DNA from: Cyanobacteria bacterium FACHB-63
Lineage (GTDB): Bacteria; Cyanobacteriota; Cyanobacteriia; Leptolyngbyales; Leptolyngbyaceae
Direction of reading: 5' to 3'
Assembly: GCA_014695255.1 (NCBI GenBank)
Contig: JACJNX010000040.1
Span: 1-64,000, forward strand
DNA length: 64,000 nucleotides
Under the pieces are notes generated by a model that was not told the origin of the DNA, did not search any database, and worked only from the letters and a program-made list of their open reading frames with translations. This document shows, piece by piece, positions 36,952-46,647 of this stretch (position 1 is its first letter; each line of letters begins with the position of its first letter). Position numbers and translations under genes: made by a program.

Positions 36952-37388
36952 CGTAACGGTTTATTGAGGTGCTAGTGTAGTAGGCTCCGTCAAGATTAAA
37001 GTTTTTGTGAATTTACGACAGGTCGCGACTGAGCCAACTGCGGGAAATTACTGTACCTTCAAGCTGCAAAACTCTGCAAAATTCAGGGCTTTTACTCAGT
37101 GCCGAATCCTCTTTTATTTCAGAAAGGTGTTCTCACTCACGAGAAATCAGGCATGATAGCGGACGGAATTCCATAGCAGCGGACTTCGCAGTCAAATATG
37201 TGGATTCGGTAAAACTAAGCCTACCTCTCCGGACTTGCACCCAAAACCCGGTACTATGTCTCTGTGGATTTGGTTAATTAGTGTAAACGAATCGCCCGAC
37301 GTACCCACCGCGCAGAGATCGAGTGGAACTTAGTCAGAGTCATCATCGACGAATGAACACGAGCAAGCCTGAGAGAGGACATTACCGT
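36952..37388. other. Intergenic region between pgeF and M23 peptidase gene
   Basis: A divergent gap containing the promoters of both neighbours. An open frame begins at GTG 37323 and passes ATG 37353, both in frame with the peptidase, so its start is not certain. I see no other feature. Confidence 0.4.
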
Positions 37389-38489
37389 ATGACGCAGCGA
37401 CCCACCCCGATTCGACCCCTTCACAACCGCAAGCAATTATTAAGACGGCTCGGATGCCTGAGTAGTCTGGGGGTTTTTAGCAGTGGGATAACGCTGGCAC
37501 AAGCTGCTCCGACAACTTCGCCACAGGTCGTTTCGCCTTCTCCGATCGTTGTTGCACCGACGGCTGCGGACTTAATACCGGCTGCATCATCGCCTACAAC
37601 TCCTGCACCCGCCGCTCCGGAAAAAGCAGATCTTGATCCGACACCACCTGTTGAAATCGAAATTCCAAAGTCTTCTCCCATCTCGGAATCTCCCTTAATC
37701 AAGCCGCAGGCTCCAACGGAGAAGCCGACACCGAGCTACGTACCCCCTACCGAGATCGTGGTTGAAAAGCGCGATTCCGCTCCCAAAGTAACGACGGTAA
37801 AGCCTAAGACGACTGGAATTGCCAACGCTGTTTCCAAAGCAATCTCCGGAGTGATTCGTCCGAAGTTTAATCCGGCTCAGCCTGAAGCTGAGGCTGCCGC
37901 TCCTTCAACGGAAACCGCTTCAAGTTGGGCACCGCCCTCGATCGTGCCGCCTTCGTTTGTTCAGGACTACTTTAATCGCACAGTTCGTCCGCTCGGTCTT
38001 CCCGGTAACGGTGATGTCCGCTTACTCTTCCCGCTCTCGATTCCTAGTGCAATTACCTCTGTCTTTGGATGGCGCGTTCATCCGATCACAGGCGATCAGC
38101 GACTGCATACGGGAACAGATTTAGGCGCACCGATGGGAACTCCGGTACTGGCAGCGCTCACAGGTCGCGTGATTATGGCGGATTTCTTTGGGGGATATGG
38201 GTTAGCGATCGCGCTAGAACACACAAATGGATCGCAGCAAACGCTCTATGCTCACTTGTCGGAAATCTTTGTCAAGCCCGGAGATGTTGTGAAGCAAGGA
38301 ACGGTAATTGGTCGGGTCGGTAGCACCGGCAATTCGACGGGACCTCACTTGCATTTCGAGTTCCGTCAGCAAACTCCAGAAGGCGGCTGGGTGGCTCAAG
38401 ATGCAGGAGCCTCACTAGAACAGTCAGTCGCGCAACTTGTTAAGTCGATGCAGGTGACACAACAGAATACGCAAAACCCAGGTTCTTAG
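37389..38489 (+). CDS. M23-family (LytM-type) peptidase, exported
   Basis: A 366-aa protein from ATG 37389, which has GAGAGGA about 10 bases upstream. A signal peptide ends around AQAAP. A long Pro/Ala/Thr-rich linker follows, then a C-terminal LytM domain with HPITGDQRLHTGTDLG (zinc His and Asp) and GPHLHFEF (HxH). VIMADFFGGYGLAIALEH and TLYAHLSE complete the barrel. It should act on peptidoglycan cross-links in the periplasm. Its terminator region is shared with a convergent small ORF. Confidence 0.9.
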   Translation: MTQRPTPIRPLHNRKQLLRRLGCLSSLGVFSSGITLAQAAPTTSPQVVSPSPIVVAPTAADLIPAASSPTTPAPAAPEKADLDPTPPVEIEIPKSSPISESPLIKPQAPTEKPTPSYVPPTEIVVEKRDSAPKVTTVKPKTTGIANAVSKAISGVIRPKFNPAQPEAEAAAPSTETASSWAPPSIVPPSFVQDYFNRTVRPLGLPGNGDVRLLFPLSIPSAITSVFGWRVHPITGDQRLHTGTDLGAPMGTPVLAALTGRVIMADFFGGYGLAIALEHTNGSQQTLYAHLSEIFVKPGDVVKQGTVIGRVGSTGNSTGPHLHFEFRQQTPEGGWVAQDAGASLEQSVAQLVKSMQVTQQNTQNPGS

Positions 38490-38495
38490 TTAAAA

Positions 38496-38512
38496 AAAGC
38501 CCCACGCGGGGG
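38496..38512 (-). terminator. Minus-strand terminator
   Basis: A 6-bp stem AGCCCC / GGGGCT with a 5-nt loop, followed on the minus strand by TTTTTT. It lies 41 bases beyond the stop of the 47-aa ORF and supports a minus-strand transcript there (or read-through from recG). Confidence 0.8.
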
Positions 38513-38526
38513 CTAGAAGAAGTTGT

Positions 38527-38564
38527 TGACCTCACAATCTAACAGTGTGGGGTCACATTTTTTT
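38527..38564 (+). terminator. Plus-strand terminator after the M23 peptidase gene
   Basis: A 10-pair stem TGACCTCACA / TGTGGGGTCA with one G-T wobble and a 9-nt loop, followed by CATTTTTTTA. It overlaps the last codons of the convergent 47-aa ORF. Confidence 0.8.
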
Positions 38565-38696
38565 ACCGATCAACCAGAGAAGTCCAGCATCGATGAAGGT
38601 GAAGGGACTGTCCAGTGTTCCAGCCAGAAGGCTGAGAAAAAGGAAATAACCGAGCGAAGCGACTGCGACGAATTTGATTAAAACGAAGGTTGCCAT
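38553..38696 (-). CDS. Small membrane protein, 47 aa, hypothetical
   Basis: A 47-codon frame with an ATG at 38696. It encodes two hydrophobic segments (FVAVASLGYFLFLSLLAG and FIDAGLLWLIG) joined by TLDSPFT, ending GKKM. The charge and hydrophobicity are those of a tiny membrane protein, as for many photosystem or cytochrome subunits, but it does not match any I know. Support: a coherent TM pattern and an intrinsic terminator 41 bases downstream on the same strand. Against: no clear Shine-Dalgarno sequence. Confidence 0.5.
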   Translation of the reverse strand: MATFVLIKFVAVASLGYFLFLSLLAGTLDSPFTFIDAGLLWLIGKKM

Positions 38697-38956
38697 AGCA
38701 GTTGAAGAGAAAACTAGGTGGATGTAGAATAATGCGCCTAAGCTAGTTTTTGGCTAAGCCTTAACAGAATAGATCAAAGCCTATAAGTTTTATAAAGATA
38801 CAACACATTTTAATAATTATCACTGAGCAATTCCTCCTACTCAGTTCCGAGAAGTCGGATAGATAGACTCTACCTAAAGACATACCGCAGACGAAGACAG
38901 AAAACCGGAAGCTGCAAAAATCCGCAACGATCGCAAAAAATTGCTGAACCGTAGCA

Positions 38957-41425
38957 CTAGGTCAAAATCGCGCCGCCCATGAGTCTGCGGTAACGATAGT
39001 CGAGTTCGGCTTTCATGGCGTTCCACCGCTCGATCGTTGGATCTTTCTGTATGGTTCTTTCTGCGGCATCTCGCGCCATTTCCAGCACTTCTTGATCTTC
39101 GACTAAACTCGCCAGCGCAAAATCCGGTAAGCCCGATTGTCGCGTTCCAAGCACTGCGCCCGGCCCTCGAAATCGCATATCCATTTCAGAGATGAAGAAG
39201 CCATCTTGCGACTGTTCAAGGACTTTTAATCGCTGTCGTGCAGTCTCACTCTTAGAACTGCTCATCAGCAAGCAGAAGGACTGAGATCCGCCGCGTCCGA
39301 CTCGACCCCGAAGCTGATGCAGTTGTGAGAGTCCAAACCGCTCTGCGTGTTCAATCATCATGACGGTGGCATTCGGGACATCGACCCCAACTTCGACAAC
39401 CGTAGTGGATACGAGAATTTGAGTTTTGTTATCGCGAAATTCGGTGATGGCTTCGTCTTTTTCGGCGGAAGTCATGCGACCGTGGAGTAAACCAACGTTG
39501 AAATCTGGAAAGATATCGTCTCTGAGGTGTTGGTGTTCGTCGATCGCAGATTTCAGATCCAGTTTCTCTGACTCTTCAACCAGAGGTAGAACAATGTAAA
39601 TCTGTCGTCCTTGAGCAATTTCGCGCTTCATCAGGTCGTGAGCTGAGGCGCGATCACGCCCAGTTAATACGGTTGTTTGAATCGGCTTACGTCCGGGTGG
39701 CAGTTCATCGATCTGGCTGACATCTAGATCTCCATGCAGCGTTAACGCCAGAGTACGCGGAATCGGCGTTGCGGTCATGGTGAGAACGTGAGGATGTTCG
39801 CCCTTTTGCTGAAGTCGGGCACGCTGCTCGACTCCGAAGCGGTGCTGCTCATCGATTACGACTAAGCCTAAGCGATCGAAGCTGACCGTATCCTGAATTA
39901 AGGCATGAGTTCCGACCAGTAGCGGCAGTTCCCCGGTTTGTAAGCCGTTGTGAATTTCGCGACGTTTAGCGGCTTTGGTTGATCCGGTCAGCAGTTCGAC
40001 CGGGAGATGCAGTTGATTAAACCAGCCGACTAATTTGCGGTAGTGCTGCTCTGCAAGAACTTCGGTAGGAGCCATAAACGCCGCTTGATAGCCGGATTGA
40101 ATTGCTGCCAGAATCGTGATCACAGCGACAACGGTTTTTCCTGATCCGACATCGCCTTGCACTAAGCGATTCATCGGGATCGGTCGTTGCAGATCGTTGA
40201 GAATATCATTGACCACTCGTTCCTGAGCGTTGGTTAGCTTAAACGGTAGCAGTTTGTAAAAATCGTCAATTAGTTTCCCAGTCGGTGCAAGAACGGCACT
40301 GGCTTGGGTTTGTCGTTGTTCATATCGACGTTTGAGCAAACCCAGCTGGAGATAAAAGAATTCATCGAAGACTAACCGACGACGCGCCAACTCCAGCGCC
40401 TCAGAATCCGTGGGAAAGTGAATATTTGCGATCGCCGCTTGAATTCCAGTCAAGCTGTATTCAGTTAAAAGTCCTTTGGGGATCGGTTCGTGCAGATTCG
40501 CGATCGCGGGTAGAGAAGCCGTCACCGCTCGACGCACTAGATCGGCTCCTACTCCTTCGGTTAAGGGATAGACCGGAACAATTCGCCCCACCGTCGGAGA
40601 AGTGAGCGAATCACCAGAATCATCCAGCACTTCGATATCGGGATCTTCGAGGCTGACTCCGAATTTTGTTTGCTTCACTAAGCCGGAGGCTGCGATCGTT
40701 GCGCCTTTTGGGTAAAGCCGTTTTTGCTGTTCTTGCCATCCCCGACTGGCAAATCGACTGCCCATGTAAAAGCGGCTAATTTTCATCTGTCCGCTTGAGT
40801 CTTGAATCGTCAACTCTAAAATCGTGAGCTTGCTGTTTCGCGGACTGGTGAAGCAGTTGCAGTTTTTAACCGTAGCCACGATCGTCACCGTTTCCCCGAC
40901 TTCAAGTTCGCGGATATGCACTTGGCGGGCGTAGTCGATGTAATCGCGTGGATAGTAGTACAAGACATCTCGAACATAATAGAGTCCGAGCTTGGCAAGT
41001 TTTTCAGCGCTTTTCGAGCCGATTCCAGGGAGGTAAGTTACCGCTTGCGTCAGCGGAATATCGCGGGTCGGGGCTTCTGGGGTGGGAGCAACAGCAACCA
41101 CAGCAGGACGCGGAGCAATTTTCTTTTCCTCGGTTTTAGGTGCCGACTTTTCGGCTACCTTCTCTTCAAATTTTTTAACTTGGTAAAGAAAGCGGCGAGT
41201 CTCAGCGACGAGATGCTGGCGCTGTGAAAACTCAAGTTCTGGATATTTGGCGAATTGACTCGCGATCGTTCGACACCGTTCTTTTTCCGATTTGGGCAGT
41301 TCGTTCGTCGATTCACTCAGAATCAGATGCAAAAATTCGCTGAAGCGGTACTGGTTCCCCTCCAGATCATTGAATCCGCGATCGGCTTCCACCGATAACG
41401 CCTTTTGTAGCCGCGCCAAATCCAT
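38957..41425 (-). CDS. recG: ATP-dependent DNA helicase RecG
   Basis: An 822-aa protein. A cyanobacterial N-terminal extension of about 125 residues precedes the wedge OB-fold (YLPGIGSKSAEKLAKLG, YYPRDYIDY). Helicase motifs follow: Walker A QGDVGSGKT, DEQH, TATPIPRTLAL and QLRGRVGRG. RecG remodels stalled forks and Holliday junctions. It is 24 bases downstream of the Nudix gene on the same strand, so they may be co-transcribed. Confidence 0.97.
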   Translation of the reverse strand: MDLARLQKALSVEADRGFNDLEGNQYRFSEFLHLILSESTNELPKSEKERCRTIASQFAKYPELEFSQRQHLVAETRRFLYQVKKFEEKVAEKSAPKTEEKKIAPRPAVVAVAPTPEAPTRDIPLTQAVTYLPGIGSKSAEKLAKLGLYYVRDVLYYYPRDYIDYARQVHIRELEVGETVTIVATVKNCNCFTSPRNSKLTILELTIQDSSGQMKISRFYMGSRFASRGWQEQQKRLYPKGATIAASGLVKQTKFGVSLEDPDIEVLDDSGDSLTSPTVGRIVPVYPLTEGVGADLVRRAVTASLPAIANLHEPIPKGLLTEYSLTGIQAAIANIHFPTDSEALELARRRLVFDEFFYLQLGLLKRRYEQRQTQASAVLAPTGKLIDDFYKLLPFKLTNAQERVVNDILNDLQRPIPMNRLVQGDVGSGKTVVAVITILAAIQSGYQAAFMAPTEVLAEQHYRKLVGWFNQLHLPVELLTGSTKAAKRREIHNGLQTGELPLLVGTHALIQDTVSFDRLGLVVIDEQHRFGVEQRARLQQKGEHPHVLTMTATPIPRTLALTLHGDLDVSQIDELPPGRKPIQTTVLTGRDRASAHDLMKREIAQGRQIYIVLPLVEESEKLDLKSAIDEHQHLRDDIFPDFNVGLLHGRMTSAEKDEAITEFRDNKTQILVSTTVVEVGVDVPNATVMMIEHAERFGLSQLHQLRGRVGRGGSQSFCLLMSSSKSETARQRLKVLEQSQDGFFISEMDMRFRGPGAVLGTRQSGLPDFALASLVEDQEVLEMARDAAERTIQKDPTIERWNAMKAELDYRYRRLMGGAILT

Positions 41426-41449
41426 AAAACTTAGTCAGATGAAGCGATC

Positions 41450-41893
41450 TCACCCGTTTTTCTTGATGAAGTCTAGCAAAATTTGCTGATGAATTGCGCC
41501 AAGCGGTCGGATTTGGTTCGCTCGATCGCTGAATCGTTCCCCCTGCTCGACTTGCGATCGCGTAAATAATCCCAAATCCCACCCTTCTAATAAAGTAAGT
41601 TCATTGATCCCCACCGTCAGAGGAGCCGCAAAGACATAACGAATGGCGCGATCGTCCTCGTAAATGCCAAACCTGACAGCATTCGGCGGTGAATAGCAGA
41701 TTTCCTCTTGCAACTCACGCACCAGTGCGATCTCCGGGGTTTCATCTTGCTCGATATGTCCCCCAAACAAGCCCCAATGTCCCGGATAAGCAATGTTCGG
41801 AATGTTATCGCGCAATTGTAAAAGGAATTGATTTTGCTGGTGCAAGATTGCAATGCTTACAACAGGCTTCGCATGTGCAACGACGGGTTTCAT
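41450..41893 (-). CDS. Nudix hydrolase
   Basis: A 147-aa protein with the Nudix box GGHIEQDETPEIALVRELQEE. Pattern GX5EX7REUXEEXGU is met except that the residues after EE read ICY. It hydrolyses a nucleoside diphosphate linked to another moiety; the substrate is unknown. The start overlaps the stop of the upstream lipoprotein gene by four bases (ATGA), and recG follows, giving a probable three-gene unit. Confidence 0.9.
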   Translation of the reverse strand: MKPVVAHAKPVVSIAILHQQNQFLLQLRDNIPNIAYPGHWGLFGGHIEQDETPEIALVRELQEEICYSPPNAVRFGIYEDDRAIRYVFAAPLTVGINELTLLEGWDLGLFTRSQVEQGERFSDRANQIRPLGAIHQQILLDFIKKNG

Positions 41894-42273
41894 TGTTGCT
41901 CGATGTAAAGGGCGCTTTGATCCTGTCCAGCTAAATCGATCTTTTGCAGGCGTACCTTACCTTGAGCACTCACTTGGCTTCCGATCGCGGGAACTGGCTG
42001 ATTGGTCACAATCCAAACGCTCCCGGTGTCGTCTTGCACCTCATACGCTCGCTGCCCACCCATTAACGGCGCTTGGGCTTTGATCTTGCCTTCAACCTGC
42101 ACCGTACGATCGCGCTTTGAACCCAGATCGCGCACCTTCACCCGCTCCCCAGGTTGCACCAGCGACAGCACATTATTTGATGCCACAGGTAAATCTGAAG
42201 AAGCACTACAACCGATCGCGAAGCACGACAACCCTAACCCAACTGCCACTAACCCAACGTTTGAGAACCGCAT
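41890..42273 (-). CDS. Lipoprotein, OB-fold-like, 127 aa
   Basis: A signal peptide with lipobox AIGC (Cys22), then a 100-residue beta-rich region with VRDLGSKRDRTVQVEGKIKA and DDTGSVWIVT. These suggest an OB-like or nucleic-acid/oligomer-binding fold. No named family is certain. It is the first gene of a possible Nudix/recG transcript. It is divergent from folD, with a 196-bp shared promoter region. Confidence 0.7.
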   Translation of the reverse strand: MRFSNVGLVAVGLGLSCFAIGCSASSDLPVASNNVLSLVQPGERVKVRDLGSKRDRTVQVEGKIKAQAPLMGGQRAYEVQDDTGSVWIVTNQPVPAIGSQVSAQGKVRLQKIDLAGQDQSALYIEQQ

Positions 42274-42469
42274 AACTCTAGCCTCAGCACATCGTCAAAA
42301 TCCGTTGCAGTTCACGCAACATGGCGCGAATCTGCCAAACTATAAAGGTCAATCTTCAAGAATGCAAAAGAGCGCAACCGACAACCGGAAAAATTCATCA
42401 ATCTTGGTTCACATTTTGAACTATCTTTTCCAGTTTTGGTGACTAAATTTTGCATCGAATTCAGTTCCT

Positions 42470-43345
42470 ATGTCTTCGATCGCTCAACTCCTCGACGGAA
42501 AAGCGCTTGCCCAGAAAATGCAAGCCGCACTCACCGAAAAAGTTCAAGCCCTGACTGCTAAAAATGGTCGCCCTCCGGGTCTCGCTGTCCTCATGGTCGG
42601 GGACAATCCAGCCAGTGCAGCTTATGTCCGCAATAAAGAGAAAGCTTGCGCCGCTGTGGGCATCGCGTCTTACGGCAAACATTTCCCGACCGAAACCACC
42701 CAAGCCGAACTCGCCGAGACGATCGCTCAATTAAACGAAGACGATCGCGTGGATGGCATTCTCGTACAGCTCCCCTTACCGGATCATTTAGACAGCGTTG
42801 CGCTTCTGAATCAAATCCATCCCAACAAAGACGCAGACGGCTTACACCCGACCAATCTAGGGCGTTTAGTCAGAACAGAACCCGGATTGAGAAGCTGTAC
42901 GCCCTACGGTGTGATGCGACTTTTAGAAGAATACAAGCTTGATCCCAGCGGGAAAAAAGCCGTCGTCGTCGGACGCAGTATTCTTGTTGGAAAACCGATC
43001 GCGCTGATGCTGCTCGATGCCAATGCAACCGTGACGATCGCTCACTCTCGCACGCCTGACCTAGCAGAAGTCACCCGCAGCGCGGACATTCTGGTCGCGG
43101 CGGTAGGTCGTCCGAATTTAATTACGGCAGATATGGTAAAACCTGGCGCGATCGTCGTCGATGTTGGAATTAACCGAGTGACCGATGACACGGGAAAAAG
43201 TCGCCTCGTCGGAGATGTCGATTTCAACGCAGTACAGTCGGTTGCGAGCTACCTTACCCCAGTTCCCGGTGGAGTTGGTGCGATGACTGTGACCATGCTG
43301 TTGCACAATACAGTATGGAGCTATGAACAACGCTTCCAGCATTAA
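42470..43345 (+). CDS. folD: Bifunctional methylene-tetrahydrofolate dehydrogenase/cyclohydrolase
   Basis: A 291-aa protein of typical length. Conserved motifs include [26 protein letters not shown], and the NADP-binding [17 protein letters not shown]. The C-terminal [11 protein letters not shown] is the FolD signature. It interconverts methylene-, methenyl- and formyl-THF. crtE follows after 47 bases and DUF212 after that, a gene order often found in cyanobacteria. Confidence 0.97.
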   Translation: MSSIAQLLDGKALAQKMQAALTEKVQALTAKNGRPPGLAVLMVGDNPASAAYVRNKEKACAAVGIASYGKHFPTETTQAELAETIAQLNEDDRVDGILVQLPLPDHLDSVALLNQIHPNKDADGLHPTNLGRLVRTEPGLRSCTPYGVMRLLEEYKLDPSGKKAVVVGRSILVGKPIALMLLDANATVTIAHSRTPDLAEVTRSADILVAAVGRPNLITADMVKPGAIVVDVGINRVTDDTGKSRLVGDVDFNAVQSVASYLTPVPGGVGAMTVTMLLHNTVWSYEQRFQH

Positions 43346-43392
43346 GCTAACTTTACAAGAATCGCGTAGTGGAAACGAAGGAGGATACCGGA

Positions 43393-44316
43393 ATGGTCGT
43401 GACAGGACAGACGCAATCAAATCAAGCCTCCCAATTTGATTTGAAAGGCTATTTAGCGGCAAAACAGCAGCAAGTTGAAACCGCCCTCGATCGAGCATTT
43501 CCGGTGGTCTATCCCGACAAAATCTATGAAGCGATGCGCTATTCGCTGTTTGCAGGCGGAAAAAGATTGCGTCCGGTGCTTTGTCTTGCCACCTGTGATC
43601 TACTCGGTGGTACGACTGAAATGGCAATGCCGACCGCCTGCGCTCTGGAAATGATTCACACGATGTCGCTCATTCACGATGATCTCCCCGCGATGGATAA
43701 CGACGATTACCGACGCGGGAAACTCACCAATCACAAGGTCTTTGGGGAAGCTGTGGCAATTCTTGCCGGAGATGGCTTGTTAGCGTATGCGTTTGAGCAT
43801 ATTGTTGAGGAAACGAAAAATGTACCGAGCGATCGTCTGATCAAAGTGGTGTCTCGTCTGGGTCGGGCAGTCGGAGCAGCTGGGCTGGTTGGCGGTCAAG
43901 TCGTGGATCTCGATTGCGAAGGCAAGAAAGATGTCAGTCTCGATACGCTGAATTTCATTCACACCCACAAAACAGCGGCACTGCTTGAAGCTTCGGTGGT
44001 GAGCGGTGGCATTCTAGCGGGTGGTTCAGAGTCAGATATTCAACGATTATCGCGCTATGCTCAAGCGATCGGGCTTGCGTTCCAAATTGTCGATGACCTA
44101 CTTGATATCACCTCCACGCAAGAAGAACTCGGCAAGAGTATCGGCAAGGATATGAATGTTGAGAAAGCCACCTATCCGCGCCTTTTGGGGATGGAAGAAT
44201 CGCGCCGTCAAGCGGAGCAACTGGTCGAAAGCGCGAAAGCCGAAGTCGCTGGATTTGGTGAAGTGGCATTCCCGTTAATGGCGATCGCAGAATACATTAC
44301 TGCCCGCAAAAACTAA
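43393..44316 (+). CDS. crtE: Geranylgeranyl diphosphate synthase
   Basis: A 307-aa isoprenyl diphosphate synthase from ATG 43393, which has a strong AAGGAGG eight bases before. The first Asp-rich motif is [12 protein letters not shown] and the second is [14 protein letters not shown] binds the diphosphate. The product C20-PP feeds carotenoids, chlorophyll phytyl chains and quinones. It sits between folD and the DUF212 gene. An in-frame GTG at 43369 is a poorer start. Confidence 0.95.
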   Translation: MVVTGQTQSNQASQFDLKGYLAAKQQQVETALDRAFPVVYPDKIYEAMRYSLFAGGKRLRPVLCLATCDLLGGTTEMAMPTACALEMIHTMSLIHDDLPAMDNDDYRRGKLTNHKVFGEAVAILAGDGLLAYAFEHIVEETKNVPSDRLIKVVSRLGRAVGAAGLVGGQVVDLDCEGKKDVSLDTLNFIHTHKTAALLEASVVSGGILAGGSESDIQRLSRYAQAIGLAFQIVDDLLDITSTQEELGKSIGKDMNVEKATYPRLLGMEESRRQAEQLVESAKAEVAGFGEVAFPLMAIAEYITARKN

Positions 44317-44326
44317 ACAGAACGTA

Positions 44327-44375
44327 GGGAGTAGAGCCTTCTTTTTACTCCCCACCCCCTACTCCCCACTCTTAT
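44327..44375. repeat. GTAGGGAGTA / TACTCCCC-type repeat between crtE and DUF212
   Basis: GGGAGTA (44327-44333) and TACTCCC (44346-44352) form a 7-bp hairpin with T-run inside the loop. A second CTACTCCCC copy follows. The sequence is of the short GGGGAGTAGGG family often seen in cyanobacterial spacers and also present at 52764. Confidence 0.6.
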
Positions 44376-44394
44376 CTCTCTACCTCGTAAACGA

Positions 44395-44895
44395 ATGCAG
44401 GACTTTGGTCACATTATCGATAACAGAGTGCTGCTCCTAGCCCTCATTGCCTGTTTGATTGCTCAAGCCACAAAGCTCGTGGTCGAACTGATTGTGCATC
44501 GCAAAATAAATTTTCGGGTTCTCGTTGAGACTGGCGGAATGCCCAGTTCCCATTCGGCACTCGTAACCGCGCTGGCAACGGGGGTCGGCATTACCGACGG
44601 TTGGGACAGTACCCAATTTGCGATCGCTACAGTCGTTGCCTTTATCGTCATGTACGATTCGCAAGGGGTACGGCAAGCAGCAGGCAAGCAAGCGAAAATC
44701 TTGAACCAAATTATCGATGAGTTTTTTACAGGCGATCATCATTTCAACGAAGCTCGCTTGAAAGAACTGCTCGGACACACCCCAGTTCAGGTGATCGTTG
44801 GCTCTTTATTAGGCGTTGTAGTTTGTGTGGCAGGAGATTGGTGGCTGGGTGGCAATTGGCGATCGCTGTTTGGGCAGATTGCAGGCGTTCATTAG
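44395..44895 (+). CDS. Divergent PAP2 family protein (DUF212)
   Basis: A 166-aa membrane protein with four or five TM helices and the family motif GGMPSSHSALVTALATG, corresponding to the PAP2 phosphatase active-site pattern. The adjacent MYDSQGVRQAAGKQA is also conserved. Members may dephosphorylate isoprenoid or lipid phosphates, which fits its position directly after crtE, but no activity is shown. Confidence 0.9.
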   Translation: MQDFGHIIDNRVLLLALIACLIAQATKLVVELIVHRKINFRVLVETGGMPSSHSALVTALATGVGITDGWDSTQFAIATVVAFIVMYDSQGVRQAAGKQAKILNQIIDEFFTGDHHFNEARLKELLGHTPVQVIVGSLLGVVVCVAGDWWLGGNWRSLFGQIAGVH

Positions 44896-44959
44896 TTCTT
44901 TAGGCTCAGGCTGACCGATATCTTCTGCGTTAAAACCAGAAGAGCGTTCATATCAATCT

Positions 44960-45376
44960 ATGTCTCAGTCGATCGTCTACTCCGAAGACCGTGAAGTACA
45001 GCTCCAGCATTGCGATGTGCAAGATCACTTGAACAATGTGGTTTATGTACAGTGGATTCAGGATATTGCGATCGCTGACTACCGTTCCAAGGGCTATTCT
45101 CGCGAATTCGATGAGAACAATTACATCATCTGGTTCGTTCGGCGGCACGAAATTGACTATTTATCGCCTGCGTTTGTGGGAGAGGTGATTCGATTAAAGA
45201 CTTGGGTGGAGGGCGGTACGTTATCAACGTTTTTCCGTCGGGTTGAATTTGTGCGGGTTTCGGATCAGAAGGTGTTATGTCGATCGCTCACCGAGTGGTG
45301 CTACTTTGATGCCAAACGCAACCGACCTGCAAAAATTCCAAGCGAAATCAAAGCTGTTTTTCTTCCAAATTATTGA
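44960..45376 (+). CDS. Acyl-CoA thioesterase of the 4HBT hot-dog family
   Basis: A 138-aa single hot-dog domain. The active-site region reads HCDVQDHLNNVVYVQW, with the family Asp and Asn-Asn. The C-terminal strands include WCYFDAKRNRPAKIP. Substrates of such proteins include acyl-CoA and 1,4-dihydroxynaphthoyl-CoA. In cyanobacteria a phylloquinone-pathway role is known for one member, but this copy cannot be assigned. Confidence 0.85.
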   Translation: MSQSIVYSEDREVQLQHCDVQDHLNNVVYVQWIQDIAIADYRSKGYSREFDENNYIIWFVRRHEIDYLSPAFVGEVIRLKTWVEGGTLSTFFRRVEFVRVSDQKVLCRSLTEWCYFDAKRNRPAKIPSEIKAVFLPNY

Positions 45377-45433
45377 CCTCTTACGAACCGCGGCTCTCGA
45401 TCGTGCAAAATCTGCTATCTATCTGCTGAAGCG

Positions 45434-45928
45434 TTAGGCGCGGTGATGGTGGATAACATTGAAGCCTTCATCGTCCGAAGGTTCCTGAAAATACTTCGTA
45501 ATCGCATCAAACTCAGTCTCACTCGTAAACGCTGAACCTTCAGGAAGTTCCTTGCTCCGCTCTCGTAGCTGTCGCTTGCACAACTCGTCCGGCACATCGA
45601 CATAATGTAACTCATGATTGACATTCGCAGCTTCAAACAACTCTCGAAACCAAGCCCGCTGCGTTCTCGTGTTGCCAGGAAAATCAAGCACAACCGATAA
45701 ACCCTGTGAGAGCAGAGCAGAAATATGCGCTGTAAGCACACTTCGTAGCCTGGATGAGTATTTAACGAAACCAGGAATGTCTGTAATTTCGCCTGGAAAC
45801 AACTGATCTAGCCACTCATCCTGCACCATCAGAACGGCATTCTCTCGCTGCGCGATCTCCCTTGCAAGGGTAGATTTTCCCGCCGCCATCTTTCCACAAA
45901 AGAAGAAAAGCTTTCCTGACTGCTTCAT
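45434..45928 (-). CDS. P-loop AAA-family kinase-like protein
   Basis: A 164-aa protein with Walker A GKMAAGKST and an Asp-containing strand VVLDFPGNT, of the small P-loop kinase type (zeta-toxin or shikimate-kinase-like fold). Lid-like helix PDELCKRQLRERS is present. It could phosphorylate a small molecule or sugar, but there is no antitoxin gene, so a toxin role is not supported. Confidence 0.8.
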   Translation of the reverse strand: MKQSGKLFFFCGKMAAGKSTLAREIAQRENAVLMVQDEWLDQLFPGEITDIPGFVKYSSRLRSVLTAHISALLSQGLSVVLDFPGNTRTQRAWFRELFEAANVNHELHYVDVPDELCKRQLRERSKELPEGSAFTSETEFDAITKYFQEPSDDEGFNVIHHHRA

Positions 45929-45950
45929 ATCCTTTGCCTCTTAGAACATT

Positions 45951-46634
45951 TTACTGTCCATCCATTCCAAGATCAGTTTGCACAACGGGTGTAAGTAATG
46001 TCACCCGATCGCTCCTCACTAGCATCGCCTCAAACCCGCGATCGCTTAATCGCCGCAAAATTTCAGTGGCAGTCGCACGATTGTTGGTATTGATCGCTAG
46101 GAGATAAGGACGCTGCTCAAAGGAAGCCAGCCCAATATTGCGATTTAGCGCTCGTTGAATTTGTGCAGCAACTTCAGGACGATTATTGTGATCGACAATC
46201 ACAGCAAAACCCCCGCGCAACCGTTGTGGATTAAAGGCTTGAGCAGGAGTAGATCGATTAGTTGGCTGCGATCGTGGCGCTTCGGGTTGAGCGGCGATCG
46301 CACTGCCGGGGGGAACTGCCACGAATGCTCTGACACGCTCTGTATCATTGAGATAATTCACCCAAGATTGTGCGGTGTCAGCATCTCGGTAGCCGCCTAC
46401 CCGCGTAACGGTCTGACCAAGATAATTGCACACTGTGACTTCAGTATTGCGAGAGACGACGCGACGAATGCGGGCTTGGGAGTCTGGAGTCGGAGTAACA
46501 ATCAGAAGCAGGAATTCGTTCGATCGTGGCGCTCGACAGTTCGGGAGTTGGGCTTGAGCAGAAGAAATTCCGGTCAGCGTTAAAGCAAGTCCAGCGAGTC
46601 CTGTAAAAACCGATTGAAGCGTCGTCTTGGGCAT
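45951..46634 (-). CDS. Exported hypothetical protein, 227 aa
   Basis: A clear signal peptide with cleavage after SAQA (residue about 28). Two similar alpha/beta segments follow: residues 38-110 (FLLLIVTPTPDSQARIRRV and TRVGGYRDADTAQSWVNYL) and 140-215 (FAVIVDHNNRPEVAAQIQRAL and LLAINTNNRATATEILRRL). These look like two SPOR-like halves linked by a Ser/Pro/Thr region. SPOR domains bind denuded peptidoglycan, but the match is only by pattern. Confidence 0.65.
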   Translation of the reverse strand: MPKTTLQSVFTGLAGLALTLTGISSAQAQLPNCRAPRSNEFLLLIVTPTPDSQARIRRVVSRNTEVTVCNYLGQTVTRVGGYRDADTAQSWVNYLNDTERVRAFVAVPPGSAIAAQPEAPRSQPTNRSTPAQAFNPQRLRGGFAVIVDHNNRPEVAAQIQRALNRNIGLASFEQRPYLLAINTNNRATATEILRRLSDRGFEAMLVRSDRVTLLTPVVQTDLGMDGQ

Positions 46635-46647
46635 AGAAGTTTAGGAA

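Noticed and set aside
45434-45928. Zeta-toxin of a toxin-antitoxin pair
   Set aside because: Only a P-loop kinase pattern is seen and there is no small antitoxin gene next to it.
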